This document shows positions 25,601 through 33,476 of a DNA stretch of 64,000 nt, one piece after another (position 1 is the stretch's first letter; each line of letters starts with the position of its first letter). A program made the position numbers and the translations under genes. Source of the stretch: Anadara kagoshimensis (taxonomy: Eukaryota; Mollusca; Bivalvia; Arcoida; Arcidae); assembly GCA_021292105.1 (NCBI GenBank), contig CM037861.1, positions 30,048,674 to 30,112,673 of the forward strand, written 5' to 3'. Under the pieces are notes generated by a model. The model was given only the letters and a program-made list of their open reading frames with translations. It ran no database searches and was not told where the DNA came from.

Positions 25601-27808
25601 TTATGATCCACAGACCATGTGTCAATATCACCGACTTATTCTTCACTTTATAGGGTGATTACACTTGCAATACGTATATTTTGCCTGAAGCCAAGTTCCG
25701 GATTTTTATCTTATTTTTTGCTACCGGTATATCAAATAACCAATGAATTATTTAAGAAAGACTTTGAAATTGTTTTAAATTAGTTAGTTGAAAATAGATA
25801 AAGTGATTTTGAATGCTGCCTCAAAACTATTATTAGTATTAATCTTAAACTTAAAACACATTAAAATCGGTTAAAGAAATCAATACTGTCTATGACCCAT
25901 TTTAAGCTATATGACTAATTTGTCCTGAATAAATTAGGTTTCACCTTTGCAGGAAGAAAAACACATGCAACATGTGCATAGATCAAGTATCAAGGGCAAT
26001 CTTATTGATTTATGCTTCATAACAAAATTTGTAAGTTCACAACAAATTTCTCGGTTTCCACAAATTTACAATTAGTCCCTTTTGAAGGACTTCTCAGTAG
26101 CCAATGACGATTTTGACTATCCGGAATGGAAACATAAAATTTGTAATAAAAGAAAAAAACACATTCTAGTTAATACAAAATGAGTCTTAAAAAATTGCAA
26201 GAGATGTCTAAATCATAGAGGGGGAAACCTTGGTGGCCAAGTGGTCTAAAGTTGAAGTGGATAACAAGTTCACAATGTCTCTCCTCAACTACTTTCAAAT
26301 CTCACTCTAGACATATCCTAGTGTGAGAAAGTCTGTCAGTTCACGTACTGAAGGTTGGTGGTTTTCTCTGGGCACTCAGATTTCCCTCACCATTTCAGAA
26401 CTAACCACCTCAATAGAAGTGACAGAAACTTCACTTGGGCATAAAATCCCATTACTCCACTCCACTCTATTCTAAATTGTGTTAAATTGTGTTATTCTTA
26501 ATTGTGTTTAACAGTGTTAAAAGACATTCACTGGGTAATTTAATAACATCCTCTTCAGACTTAATTGACGTATTGCCGGCCACACCCACAATACTTCCGA
26601 CACTGGCCGCCATCACGGTACCAAAGCAGTGTCAGTGACATCATTAAACCGCAAATTCATGCCGAGTTTTCATTCTTTTTGCGTGTAATTCAAGCATGTC
26701 GACCCTTTGTCGGAACATAGTGGGCATGGCCGGTTATCTGTCAATTGGGAGTAAAAAATTTAGTCAATTATGGTACTTACAGTCTGAAGCACTGTCTCAT
26801 TGCACCTCTGTTGAATGGCTGAAAATGAAATTAACATGTAGATATATATATTTATATATATCTAGGGAATAAAGAGGCAGTGGTGGAAACAACTGTCAGT
26901 CGGAGAGTCTATAACTGGTAACTTTTGGGAAGGACCGGTTTCTTTTTCAATACTCCCCTATATACCACAATAGAAAATGTTGAAATTATCAAACAAGGAC
27001 TGGTTTGAAATTTGTAAAAATTGTGACAATACACTAAAGCGTCATGATACGAGAAGACACATATAGTGATACACATTTGTCTTCCATATAAAACTACTGA
27101 CAAAACTAAAACAGTGATTTTTAATCTTAAAATCAGGATTTCAAATCTCTTATACTCTCTATTACAAGCTGATATGGGACAATATTTTCGACAAGAGAGA
27201 AAAGTTTCATAATACTAAATAAATTCATTATGAACAAATTTTGCATGATTTAATTTTAAAAACTGTATATATCTATTATTTATATATATATCTACAAACA
27301 AGCCATAACAAAAATAAATGTAGTAAAATAAACAAATAAACAAATTTACCTGTTTCTCTATCTTGACTCTGACTTCATCCTTAACCCAGCTCTTTTTGTG
27401 TGGATTATATCTGTGTCTTATACATTCTTCAGTCTCTAGTTCATTAGTCTTGAAATCTGACCATGGATCATGTATTGTTTTAGCCTTCCTTATTGCCTTT
27501 AGCCAGTTCCCATGTGCACGAGTTATATTCACTTTCAAGTTCAAAGCATTTACCTTTGCAACATGAGCATTTACGTTATTCAAGTTATTAATGGTCGCAA
27601 GAGACTTGTTAAGTCTTCTTTGGCGTAATGTCATAAGCGCTTTGGGCTTTTCTTCCGATTTCAACCTTTCCTCTCTTTCAACCTCGCTCTCCGTATCTTC
27701 CCTTTCATCAGATGCATCTGGAGAATATTCACTCTCCTCGTTGTTATTGACAAAATCCTCATCGTCGTCCAAAAATATGGGGAAGATTTCAAAGTCGGAT
27801 TCTGACAT
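1402..27808 (-). CDS. EEF2K: Eukaryotic elongation factor 2 kinase (eEF2K), complete gene, 11 coding exons
   Basis: Alpha-kinase that phosphorylates eEF2 and so slows translation elongation; cytosolic, Ca2+/calmodulin dependent in animals. Eleven exons with GT/AG borders join in consistent phases to 690 codons plus TAA (human protein is 725 aa). In order: acidic N-terminus; calmodulin-binding segment near residues 98-116 (GNWLKAIRKAKTIHDPW); alpha-kinase domain near 145-350 with ATP lysine K209 (MDAKVWGEEYN), catalytic D290 (VVDIQGVGDLYTD) and zinc ligands H276, H328, C330, C334; Ser-rich regulatory linker near 360-444; and C-terminal SEL1-like helical repeats ending MDEEE. A serine at 461 (ARPSCVALE) matches the human S500 region. 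In the nucleotide loop the first glycine of GxGxxG appears as Asn (NDGNLG). Start chosen as the first Met of an acidic open frame; a non-coding 5' exon cannot be excluded. Family identity is very secure. Confidence 0.97.
2013..2191 (-). CDS. EEF2K: EEF2K coding exon 10
   Basis: Encodes EISWEDAFHWYDEALN, MDEGGEFD, then AKQAELLRQGGHGLDKDSER. Vertebrate counterpart: LEALHWYNTALEMTDCDEGGEYD. One base enters and one leaves, consistent with its neighbours. Confidence 0.96.
2813..2937 (-). CDS. EEF2K: EEF2K coding exon 9
   Basis: Begins ECDDNFNRGIDYMMEAAEAG, continues through MLFMARAFETGDNLG and leaves two bases. Helical SEL1-like repeat. Acceptor TTTACAG; donor GTAACT, slightly off consensus. Confidence 0.95.
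3100..3195 (+). repeat. Dispersed repeat R1, copy 1
   Basis: Segment with GGGAAGTGAGACCTGGTGCTCC, here quoted as GGGAAGTGAG and CTGGTGCTCC, and GAGCACCTCCTGTTTGGCTA. Near copies at 17140-17230 (plus), 29640-29740 (minus) and 34495-34640 (minus). Family and full length unknown. Confidence 0.6.
3440..3640 (-). CDS. EEF2K: EEF2K coding exon 8
   Basis: 67 codons, phase 0 to 0: VHHEMAKYHEVGRF, then WESAVFHEEHAADLGELEAI, matching WDQESAVFHLEHAANLGELEAI of vertebrates. First SEL1-like helical repeat. Confidence 0.96.
3825..4065 (-). repeat. tRNA-derived SINE, family A
   Basis: Reverse complement reads tRNA-like head (GGTGGCTGAGTGGTCTAA type), degenerate B box, body ending AGTTTGCCTGC, then the family tail ATATAAGTGAAAGAATCTTG. 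Lies in EEF2K intron 7-8. Confidence 0.75.
4216..4335 (-). CDS. EEF2K: EEF2K coding exon 7
   Basis: 40 codons, phase 0 to 0: EERLAFQKMALQKARPSC then MNMKIGDSILGK. Vertebrate eEF2K has PRASAVALE and KKIGKSILGKV at this point, so the conserved C-terminal start and the S500-like serine are present. Confidence 0.95.
4336..5759. other. EEF2K intron, nothing recognised
   Basis: AT-rich intron sequence. A 113-codon plus-strand frame at 4780-5121 has no recognisable motif and ordinary intronic composition, so it is not called as a gene. Confidence 0.5.
5760..5995 (-). repeat. tRNA-derived SINE, family A
   Basis: Minus-strand copy with tail AAGTGAAAGAATCTTGACTG and head near 5975-5995. Diverged but recognisable along its length. 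Confidence 0.7.
6335..6640 (+). repeat. (TAAA)n microsatellite, interrupted
   Basis: Long imperfect run of AAAT/TAAA units with short interruptions (TTTCTAAAT, TTAACAATAAT). Confidence 0.95.
7220..7364. repeat. Fold-back element with ~55-bp inverted arms
   Basis: Left arm starts ATCAACATTTACCCGTGG and the right arm ends with its complement, CCACGGGTAAATGTTGAT. Arms are nearly identical (one visible mismatch, GGACC against GGCCC) around a ~35-bp spacer. MITE-like; no clear target duplication. Confidence 0.85.
7617..7700. repeat. Perfect 39-bp inverted repeat with 6-nt loop
   Basis: TAAGAAATAACTTTGATATT at the left is mirrored exactly by its complement at 7681-7700. Loop GGGGTT at 7656-7661. 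The lack of mismatches suggests a recent origin or gene conversion. Confidence 0.9.
8148..9020. mobile_element. 873-bp non-autonomous DNA element with CAGGGCTCTAC termini
   Basis: Starts CAGGGCTCTACAATGC and ends with the complement (GTAGAGCCCTG). The flanks share TTGAT on both sides, a possible 5-bp duplication. Subterminal repeats differ at the two ends: GCGAGT/ACTCGC palindromes at 8160-8245, ACTAGCC/GGCTAG palindromes at 8955-8990. No complete protein is visible. A minus-strand frame at 8016-8390 crosses the left end and is not convincing alone. CAGGG ends recall hAT elements, but an 8-bp duplication is absent. Confidence 0.7.
9051..10690 (+). mobile_element. Mollusc-type repeat element with core tandem array
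   Basis: Begins CAAGAGGCCAAGGGGCCACA then TCGCTCACCTGAGC; ends GACGACGACAGACAACGG ... GGCTCAGGTGAGCTAAAAA. These ends are typical of an abundant bivalve repeat. The middle is a ~165-bp tandem array, like the non-autonomous Helentron-related elements described in oysters (from memory; unsearched). It lies directly beside the 8148-9020 element. Confidence 0.75.
9531..10570 (+). repeat. Tandem array, ~165-bp unit, 6-7 copies
   Basis: ATGATTTGAACAAACTTGAA recurs at 9531, 9697, 9863, 10025, 10191 and 10356, with a degenerate copy near 10514. Units alternate between two subtypes (TTTCCTGGCC/GAGGAG and TTTTCTGGCC/GAGAAA), so part of the array spread as dimers. Confidence 0.95.
11394..11648 (-). CDS. 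EEF2K: EEF2K coding exon 6 (regulatory linker)
   Basis: 85 codons, phase 0 to 0. Begins RKSLVLTRIRGVEEHC, matching the TILRGTEEKC segment after the vertebrate kinase domain. A Ser/Pro-rich low-complexity stretch follows (SSSSMFSDSAIDSPTSPS), then RVRFVSESDSS, a basophilic-kinase-like site that may stand for the S6K/RSK-regulated region. That last equivalence is inference. Confidence 0.93.
11945..12105 (-). repeat. GACCTTGACCTTTGACCT dispersed repeat, single copy
   Basis: TGTGACCTTGACCTTTGACC followed by the family body and a CAGACGGACAAATGGATGGA end. Same motif, opposite orientation, as the array at 62937-63490. Lies between EEF2K exons 5 and 6. Confidence 0.7.
12164..12424 (-). CDS. EEF2K: EEF2K coding exon 5 (catalytic core)
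   Basis: 87 codons, phase 0 to 0. Contains FSHFTFERSGHQ, the catalytic VVDIQGVGDLYTDPQIHT strand, the NDGNLG nucleotide loop and the zinc-binding HSHICNEIC segment. Together these define the C-lobe of an alpha-kinase. Confidence 0.97.
12815..13020 (+). repeat. tRNA-derived SINE, family A (partial)
   Basis: Head TTGTCTAAAATGCACATT, B-box-like AGGTTCAAATCTC, then GTGTAAGAAGTTTGTCAG. Includes an internal duplication of the B-box region near 12895-12920. Ends before the usual tail. Confidence 0.65.
13077..13223 (-). CDS. EEF2K: EEF2K coding exon 4
   Basis: 49 codons, phase 0 to 0: VDIFQMYILEF, then HLEHFIEGNYVKYNSNSGF, an alpha-kinase hallmark (vertebrate HLEHYIEGKYIKYNSNSGF). Acceptor CTGTTTTAG, donor GTAAGT. 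Confidence 0.96.
13540..13790 (+). repeat. tRNA-derived SINE, family A
   Basis: GGAGGCCGCAGTGGCCGACT head, GTGTGAGAAAGTCTGTCAGT body, tail AAGTGAAAGAATCTTGACTG, then a (CT)n run. Confidence 0.75.
13830..14001 (-). CDS. EEF2K: EEF2K coding exon 3
   Basis: Encodes KKLSTF through EEYNRHNPPKK, including NYVAKHYIEVVERDVYF and the ATP-contacting lysine in MDAKVWGEEYN. 172 bp, entered with one base and left in phase 0. It is separated from exon 2 by the 12.8-kb intron. Confidence 0.96.
14179..14340. mobile_element. MITE E, copy 1 (undisrupted interior)
   Basis: Shares GGCTACTAATTTCTG, AAAAAGTAACCTATTT and ACTTTAAAAAGGAC with the copy at 34925-35425. It shows the empty site where a Meta-SINE-like element later entered the other copy. 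Left end has GTTTCCAT; the right end looks truncated. Confidence 0.75.
14870..15330 (+). repeat. Degenerate tandem repeat, ~125-bp unit, 3-4 copies
   Basis: The phrases TGGCTGAGGTAT/TGGCCCAGGTAT, ATATACCTG, TCCAACCCA and CTAGATGGCT/CTAGATACAT recur in order. Confidence 0.65.
15536..15705. mobile_element. MITE C copy (CAGTCAAACCTGTC termini)
   Basis: Left end ACAGTCAAACCTGTCAATAA; right end close to its complement (GGCAGGTTTTATTGTATTTGAC split as GGCAGGTTTTATTG, TATTTGAC). Internal GGTGGCCTTTAT repeats. Related copies at 60868-61022 and 61110-61290. Confidence 0.7.
15710..15890 (-). repeat. tRNA-derived SINE, family A (partial)
   Basis: Minus orientation: head GTGCTTTAGACCACTAAGCT (complement of the tRNA-like A-box region) and the body; the usual tail is mostly missing. 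Confidence 0.55.
16150..16315. mobile_element. MITE G copy (AGTAAAACCTCATTATAATG)
   Basis: Starts ACAGTAAAACCTCATTATAA and ends near CCCCTTTATAATGTC. The same family is scattered through the ACSL introns (48031, 50058, 50640-51010, 55471). Confidence 0.6.
16606..16815 (+). repeat. Tandem repeat, ~69-bp unit, 3 copies
   Basis: AATCATCAACATTCAAT ... TTTTTCAGAGGGG ... CATCTAAAACACAATAAA repeats three times. A diverged single copy lies near 18750-18850. Confidence 0.9.
17140..17230 (+). repeat. Dispersed repeat R1, copy 2
   Basis: GGGAGTGAGGTACGGTGCTC and GTAAGCACATCTTGTTTAGC, parallel to copy 1. Confidence 0.55.
17755..18500 (+). repeat. Degenerate tandem repeat, ~120-bp unit, about 6 copies
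   Basis: Recurring order: CAAAAATAATATTTTAGTG, GTACAAA, GAAGTCCTTCAGCTAGATGA, ATCAACCTGC, TGACACAGTAACA. CTAGATGAT-type markers lie near 17830, 17961, 18085, 18193 and 18314. Confidence 0.85.
19075..19175 (+). repeat. SINE family A, 3' part
   Basis: Only the 3' end is present, with GGGAAAGAATCTTGACTGCG. Confidence 0.5.
19180..20425. other. EEF2K intron 2, nothing recognised
   Basis: AT-rich intronic sequence. No exon, repeat unit or inverted termini that I could support. Confidence 0.5.
20430..20715 (-). repeat. tRNA-derived SINE, diverged family A
   Basis: Reverse complement has a head like CCCTTGTGGCTGTGTGGTCG followed by a GTGTGAGAAAAGTTTGATGG body. Clearly diverged from other copies; boundaries approximate. 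Confidence 0.5.
21665..21895 (+). repeat. tRNA-derived SINE, family A
   Basis: GGCCAAGTGGTCTAAAGCAT head, TAGAGTTCAACTCC B box, GTCAGAAAGTTTGTCAGTTT body, tail ATATAAGTGAAAGAATCTGA. Confidence 0.8.
22615..23570 (+). repeat. Complex tandem repeat with ~412-bp higher-order unit
   Basis: Basic phrase: GGTCAAAGCACCATTCCTTG, CACCTATTTATATTTAATCG, GTCAACTTGACTGATCAAA. A second phrase with GAAGGCATGTTTCCTGTTGG follows. GTAGACTG markers near 22766 and 23178 give the ~412-bp period. Confidence 0.9.
23571..25390. other. EEF2K intron 2, only simple low-complexity sequence
   Basis: No gene or defined element. A degenerate GTGCAG-rich patch lies at 24630-24715. Confidence 0.5.
25397..25555. mobile_element. 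Short MITE candidate with CAGGGATG termini
   Basis: Left CAGGGATGAAGCTTAA; right end is the complement CATCCCTG. GGGGCCCAG and its complement recur just inside. No clear target duplication, so moderate confidence. Confidence 0.45.
26225..26470 (+). repeat. tRNA-derived SINE, family A
   Basis: TTGGTGGCCAAGTGGTCTAA head, CTTTCAAATCTCACTC B box, CTAGTGTGAGAAAGTCTGTC body and an ATTACTCCACTCCACTCT end. A nearly complete copy. Confidence 0.85.
26563..26746 (+). mobile_element. MITE D, copy 1
   Basis: Ends AATTGACGTATTGCCGGCCA and its approximate complement (GGCCGGTTATCTGTCAATT). Internal TGGCCGCCATCACGGTACCA and TTTTCATTCTTTTTGCGTGT. Sits about 35 bp from EEF2K exon 2. Other copies at 35968-36177 (inverted) and 46064-46276. 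Confidence 0.8.
26781..26818 (-). CDS. EEF2K: EEF2K coding exon 2 (38-bp micro-exon)
   Basis: Encodes PFNRGAMRQCFR, matching PFGRGAMRECFR of vertebrate eEF2K (the N-lobe glycine-rich strand). Acceptor TTTTCAG and donor GTAAGT flank it. It leaves two bases (CT) that pair with the first base of exon 3 to give Leu. It is too short to appear as an open frame and was found by looking for the missing kinase motif. Confidence 0.93.
27350..27808 (-). CDS. EEF2K: EEF2K coding exon 1
   Basis: Residues 1-153. Opens MSESDFEIF, followed by a strongly acidic stretch (DDDEDF, EESEYSP, EREDTESEVE). The calmodulin-binding helix around W102 and the start of the kinase domain (RHRYNPHKKSW) follow. Donor GTAAAT on the minus strand, phase 0. 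Confidence 0.96.
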
Positions 27809-29425
27809 TTTGGTGGTTGAGTATTCTGTATCTTTTGTTGTTGTTACTTAAATTTTATAATTTGACTTCTGAGCATTTATCAAAATTCCCTGAGTTCTAA
27901 CAAAATATACTTCATATTTAGCTTACAGTTGATGGAATTACGATTGTTTGGTGTGCCATTTTCAATTCTGTACTGTCTCATTTTTGAGATACGAGACTGG
28001 TTTCTCAAGAACCGTATGGTCACCTAAAAAATACAAGGTGTAATTTATATTACCGGTATACAACATGTACAACAATTCAGAAACTTGTTTTTAAAATATC
28101 TATGTAACAGGAAGGAGAAAATTTGAAGGGTTAGACCAAAAATCGAATATGGTACTTCCTACACTGCTCCCACATGGTCCCCTGAATTCCCTTGGATGGA
28201 TTATATAATTTATATTATGGCCACAATTGCCAGTCCACCATTTCACAGAACAACAGTGGCCACCAAACTATATCAGGAAGGAGAAAAATGCCAAGGTCAG
28301 ATTAGATCTCCAGCACTATAGGCAAGCGCTCTATTAGCTAAGCTTGGCAGACATGACTTGAAACAGAATGAGCAAACTGGAGCAAAGTAAAAATAAGCTA
28401 CACAGACTGCTTAATCTATTTTGTTGACTCAAATGTTAAGGATGAGACTTAATTTTAATGTATTAGGTCTAAATGCAAGAGGAAAAAGCAGAACATGGGC
28501 AATGAATACCAATTTATTACTTCACAAAATTGAGAAATATCATAATAATAGTATCAAATGAAATATGAGCACAACCGAAGAAAAATATATGACCTGAAAC
28601 ACAAAGATGAAGTCTTACAGCGGTGTCATGTACAGTAATTAACAGTAAGTAGTAATACCAAACATAAGTGACATTGTGTGCTGACTTAGCAAATCCCCAT
28701 TGCTAAAAATAATCTTCAAAACAAAGTAACATTTTTCTTCCTTTTTCAATGATCATGTGACAGGGTGACATCAGAATATCATTTATAGCAAAATAATTCA
28801 ATAACTTGGTCTTTGGGTTCTTAAACAATTAAACACTTATGAAAATATTTTATTTAAATGACTTAACTGAGTTGTAAATTAAATCCACTGCATCATTTGG
28901 CAATAATAATTTTTACTCAAGTGCTAAAAATGGACACCACAACATAAAAGTTTACACAATATTCATTGCACACAACAACTTCTCGAACAGTCGAATGTTG
29001 ACAACTAAAATTCATGGCATCAATCAATTTATTAAATATAGAACAAAAATCCTTACCATACAAATCTCTCTCCTGTTACTGTAAAATACTGTCAAACGAT
29101 AAACACATCCACATGGACACGTGTATCTCACAAGCAGTTGTAAATACTCTGTGTTTGCCTTTTATTCCCAACAAGATTAGCCTTCACCTTGATCATGTTC
29201 AGCGTGTAAACATCTAAAAATAAATACCGTTCGGAATACTCGGGTTTTGACGTGCAGTTTTCAAGGCCAAGTTTAGAGAAATATTTAATCTATGACAGGT
29301 GTTCCCGCTTTTTTGTAAGTGTGTGTAAAAATTTCAATAGATTGAAATTCAAAAACTTATTGAATGGATCTTTGTGATTTCAGTAAATCATATAAATTAA
29401 AAATATTTATTCAGTTTTGACGGTT
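27809..29425. other. EEF2K upstream region (5' UTR/promoter expected)
   Basis: Sequence upstream of the EEF2K start codon. On the minus strand an acceptor-like TTTTTAG/GTGACC occurs near 28020, so a spliced 5' UTR is possible but unproven. A diverged tRNA-like head (minus) may lie at about 28280-28350. No TATA box or initiator could be assigned. Confidence 0.4.
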
Positions 29426-29506
29426 GGTAGCGTGGCCGAGTGGTCTAAGGCGCTGGTTTTAGGCACCAGTCTCAATGAGGCGTGGGTTCGAATCCCACCG
29501 CTGCCA
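29426..29506 (+). tRNA. tRNA-Leu (anticodon TAG), intronless
   Basis: Acceptor GGTAGCG pairs with CGCTGCC. A box TGGCCGAGTGG; anticodon stem CTGGT/ACCAG around the loop TTTAGGC with TAG at 34-36; a longer variable arm as in class II tRNAs; T arm GTGGGTTCGAATCCCAC containing the B box. A T-run (TTTTT at about 29511) follows within 10 bp, as expected for Pol III termination. Cloverleaf intact, so probably functional. Confidence 0.96.
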
Positions 29507-29639
29507 GTAATTTTTCTCACTTTTTCGTTCATTTGTTGTTTCTCGACTTACAATCATTATGAAAAAATCAAATAACGATAATTCTAAGTATTATAATGCA
29601 CCAAAACGATCAAAAGGCATAGAAAAATGATCATGTGTC

Positions 29640-29740
29640 GAAACATATCCTTCCAGAGCACCTGGCCTCACTTCCCTGGAGGAAGTTCATATGTCTAACC
29701 TAACTTGTCTATTCCAAAGTTTTTGCTATGCTTCTGGAGT
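29640..29740 (-). repeat. Dispersed repeat R1, copy 3
   Basis: TTCCAGAGCACCTGGCCTCA and CTTCCCTGGAGGAAG, the complement of copy 1. Confidence 0.6.
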
Positions 29741-30056
29741 GATTCAGACATGGATTAGTATGTTTGTTTTTATTGATACTAGCAGCGACACTTAATACAG
29801 TATTAATCTTTTTTGAGATGCAAGGGAGAAATCAAAGTTGCCAAGAAAAAGAGATTTTAAAAAGTTATTATGTTCGATTTTTTTCCAAAAATTAATTAAT
29901 GAATTAAAGTAAATTAATAATAAAAATGTTTTAATAATAAATAAAAAAGAAAAAATAACTTGTCATCTTGCTGTCTCTGAACCAGGATATGAGAATTTAA
30001 GACTCTCCCTGTGTCATCCAAGTCACTGAGATAGGATACTTGTGGAAAACCTTTGA

Positions 30057-31530
30057 CTATGTCAGTCCAATCACTGAGAGTAAGGACACAGGCTTTTTGG
30101 CAACACAATTGACTATGTCAGTCCGGTCCCTCGAGAGCAAGGACATAGCTTTGGGGAACACATTTGACTGTGTTAGTCCAGTCACTTGAGAGCAAGGACA
30201 TAGCTTTTGGGGAACACATTTGACTGTGTTAGTCCAGTCACTCGAGAGCAAGGACACAGGCTTTGGGGAACACATTTGACTGTGTTAGTCCAGTCACTCG
30301 AGAGCAAGGACACAGGCTTTGGGGAACACATATGACTGTGTTAGTCCAGTCACTCGAGAGCAAGGACACAGGCTTTGGGGAACACATTTGACTGTGTTAG
30401 TCCAGTCACTCGAGAGCAAGGACATAGCTTTTGGGAACACCATTGACTGTGTCAGTCCAGTCACTGAGAGCAAGGACATAGCTTTTAGGAACACCACTGA
30501 CTATGTCAGTCCAGTCACTTGAGAGCAAGGACAGAGCTTTGGAGAACACCCTTGCCTACGTCAGTCCAGTCATTCAAGAGCAAGGACATAACTTTGGGGA
30601 ACACCTTTGACTGTGTTAGTCCAGTCACTGAGAGCAAGGAAAGAGGCTTGGGGAACACCTTGTCAATGTCAACCCAGTCACTGAAAGTTTAGACAGATGC
30701 TTGGGGGAACACCTTTGACTATGTCAGCAATCTCGCTGAGAGCTAGGATAGAGGCTTGGGGAACACCTTTGACTATGTCAACCCAGTCACTAAGAGCTAG
30801 GATAGAGGCTTAGGGAACACCTTTGACTACTAGTATGTCAACCCAGTCACTGAGAGCAAGGATGGAGCCTTTGGGAACACCTTTGACTATGTCAACCCAG
30901 TCACTAAGAGCTAGGATAGAGGCTTGGGGAACACCTTTGACTATGTCAACCCAGTCACTAAGAGCTAGGATAGAGGCTTAGGGAACACCTTTGACTACTA
31001 GTATGTCAACCCAGTCACTGAGAGCAAGGATGGAGGCTTGGGGAACACCTTTGACTATGTCAACCCAGTCACTAAGAGCTAGGATAGAGGCTTAGGGAAC
31101 ACCTTTGACTACTAGTATGTCAACCCAGTCACTGAGAGCTAGGACAGAGTTTTTGGGAACACCATTCGGCATTGACTATGTCAGCCCACTCACTTAGAGC
31201 TAGGAATGAGCTCTATCATCCTTGACTATATCATCCTCTGTATATGTCAATCCAGGCACAGAGAGCTAGGATAGAGCCTTTGGGACACCTTTGACTATAT
31301 TAACCCAGTTATTGAGAGCTATGTAAGAACCTTGGGGAACAACTTTGTCTATGCAGCCATGTCACTGAGAGCTAGAATATAGAGCCCAAAAAGAGCCTTG
31401 GGGAACACACTTGACTGCATTAACCCAGTCACTGAAAACAAGGACAGAATCTTGAGAAACAACTTTAACTATGTCAGCCAAGTCACTGAGGCGTAGATAA
31501 AGCCTTAGGAAACCCTTGATTTTTGTCAGC
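30057..31530 (+). repeat. 56-bp minisatellite, about 26 copies, with higher-order structure
   Basis: Unit phrase: TTAGTCCAGTCACTCGAGAG, CAAGGACACAGGCTTTGGGG, AACACATTTGACTGTG. Five successive units on the left are spaced exactly 56 bp (30175, 30231, 30287, 30343, 30399). At the right a dimer with an extra CTACTAG and AAGAGCTAGGATAGAGGC recurs near 30780, 30900 and 31020. Open frames across it are a by-product of the repeat. Confidence 0.97.
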
Positions 31531-32601
31531 CCAGTCACTGCAAGTTAGAAGGATTTGTTGTGTTTTATCACTGTGATATTGGTGTAACAAAAGGATGACA
31601 GAGTCAAGCCAAGCATTAAGCAGAGTTTATCAAAAAGTAGATGTTGTTGGGCTGTGGAAGAAAATAATAATCAGTGCAGTAGCAATAGATACCAAGTCTA
31701 TTACTGACACAGTGTTTGTTTCCAGTCTTCAAGCAGTCTCAATAAGAGAATCTTAAAGCATATTTTATTCTTATTATTAGTAACCATGTTCAGATTTATT
31801 GGGGTTTTATATGTCTCTGTTGGAGGTGTTGATCTAGTTGGGGAACACCATGTTTGACTTTCCTGAACAAAGTGGAAGCGCTTTCTATTTTGTGTAAAAT
31901 AACACAAATTCTATTACATTTGAAAACATCATTATACTTTTACCATCATTTGCAAGAACACACAATGGAGGTTTTTCAGTTAGAGTGCTCCTAAACAAGA
32001 GGGTGCTACATGCGAAGTAGAAGAATTATATGCTATTTCATAGACTACATTTATAACTTTTCAATATAGGAAAAATAATCTTGTTTACTACAATACGGCC
32101 CTATTGTTTCTATTTTACCTTTGTTTATCTATGAGTTTATATTGTTTTCGAAGATTCTTCACTTCCTAATTGATTTGACATTGATCAAGGAAATTAATGC
32201 CGAGGACATCACCAGTTGGAAAAACAGCAGAAGAATTTTCCAGCCGGCGATCTGTTTTCACTCATAAAAATTGTTAAAATATTGATATTGATACAAACAT
32301 TGTTATCCAAAAATATTTTCGACAATTTTCTGAATACCTAGGTAAGTTATGTTGGGATGAGTGTTCATTTTACACATTTATAGTTTATGCGCAATAATTT
32401 GTTTGTGTGTAACAACACACCCCCCCGGTTCATCTAAAAAAAACGTGTGCTCAAAATATTTTACATTCCTGTGTTCTAACAAAAGCTTTGTGATCAAATT
32501 GATTTTTGAGAAATAAACATAAAATTTAACAAAATCATGAACAAAATTACTTAAAATTTCTCTCTTTGGTCTTAAAAAATTTCTAAACAACAATGGAGAT
32601 T
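31531..32601. other. Intergenic, nothing recognised
   Basis: AT-rich; no gene or repeat supported by eye. Confidence 0.5.
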
Positions 32602-33059
32602 TACTGTAGGAACCACCGTGACTGTGACAGTGAAATTCTCTTATCAAATAAATTTGAATAAAGATCGATATTTTTCACTTACTTGTACCTAGTCGTAATA
32701 GGAAATCTGTATGCGCATCCACGATTAGCCCAAAATATATCTGCATAGGGAAAAACGTTGGTGCTATGGGGATTTAACATGTTGAAAACCCATGCAAATG
32801 GCGGATTCTGTTGCGCATATGACATCAAGGACATCACTTCCGGTGTAAACATCGTCATTTTCGCATGTGTAAAATCCCCCTACCGCCAACATTTTCCTTT
32901 TTACAGACATACTTTATGACAATCGCGGATGCGCATACAGATTTCCTGTTACGACTAGGTTCAAGTAAGTGAAAAATATCAAACTTTATTTAAATTTATT
33001 TGATTTTCTATGGATATAAAGAGAATTTCACTGTCACAGTCACAGTGGTTCCTACAGTA
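32602..33059. mobile_element. ~458-bp element with ~130-bp terminal inverted repeats
   Basis: Left end TACTGTAGGAACCACCGTGA; right end is its near complement (TCACAGTGGTTCCTACAGTA). The arms stay alignable through ACCTAGTCGTAA and AATCTGTATGCGCATCC. The ~190-bp centre is unique, with GATGTCCTTGAT-like and CTTCCGG motifs. No ORF. Long-TIR MITE; superfamily unknown. Confidence 0.85.
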
Positions 33060-33476
33060 GATGTCTACAGTAGTGATTCTTGCATGCCACCTAGCGATTA
33101 TTCTCTTGTCTTACAACCAAACCACATACATTAAAAAATCTTCATTTAATTTTTTCTGAAAAATCAACTCAATATTGTTGTCATTTAAAAAATTTAATCA
33201 TTCTATGCGATTTTATATTTTTAAAATGTGAAGATCTTACCTGTCCTTATGTATAAAATGTTACTGTCCGTTTACTCTGCTGCAGAATAAGGAAACATGC
33301 AAACATTTCACTGATTTTCAATGGCCCTGTTGGAATTCCCCGCATACTAAAAATACATTGATGTGTAAAAATAGCACGTAAATTTCCGGCAAAATTTTGA
33401 TTGGCCCGTAGTGGAATTCACTTTGGATCCGTTAGACATTTGATGCCGATGTCCTTGGCATCAGTAGCTTGTCATA

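Noticed and set aside
30057-30522. Overlapping open frames with repeated Cys/Pro/Ser motifs on both strands
   Set aside because: They are translations of the 56-bp minisatellite; no start context, splice sites or conserved domain.
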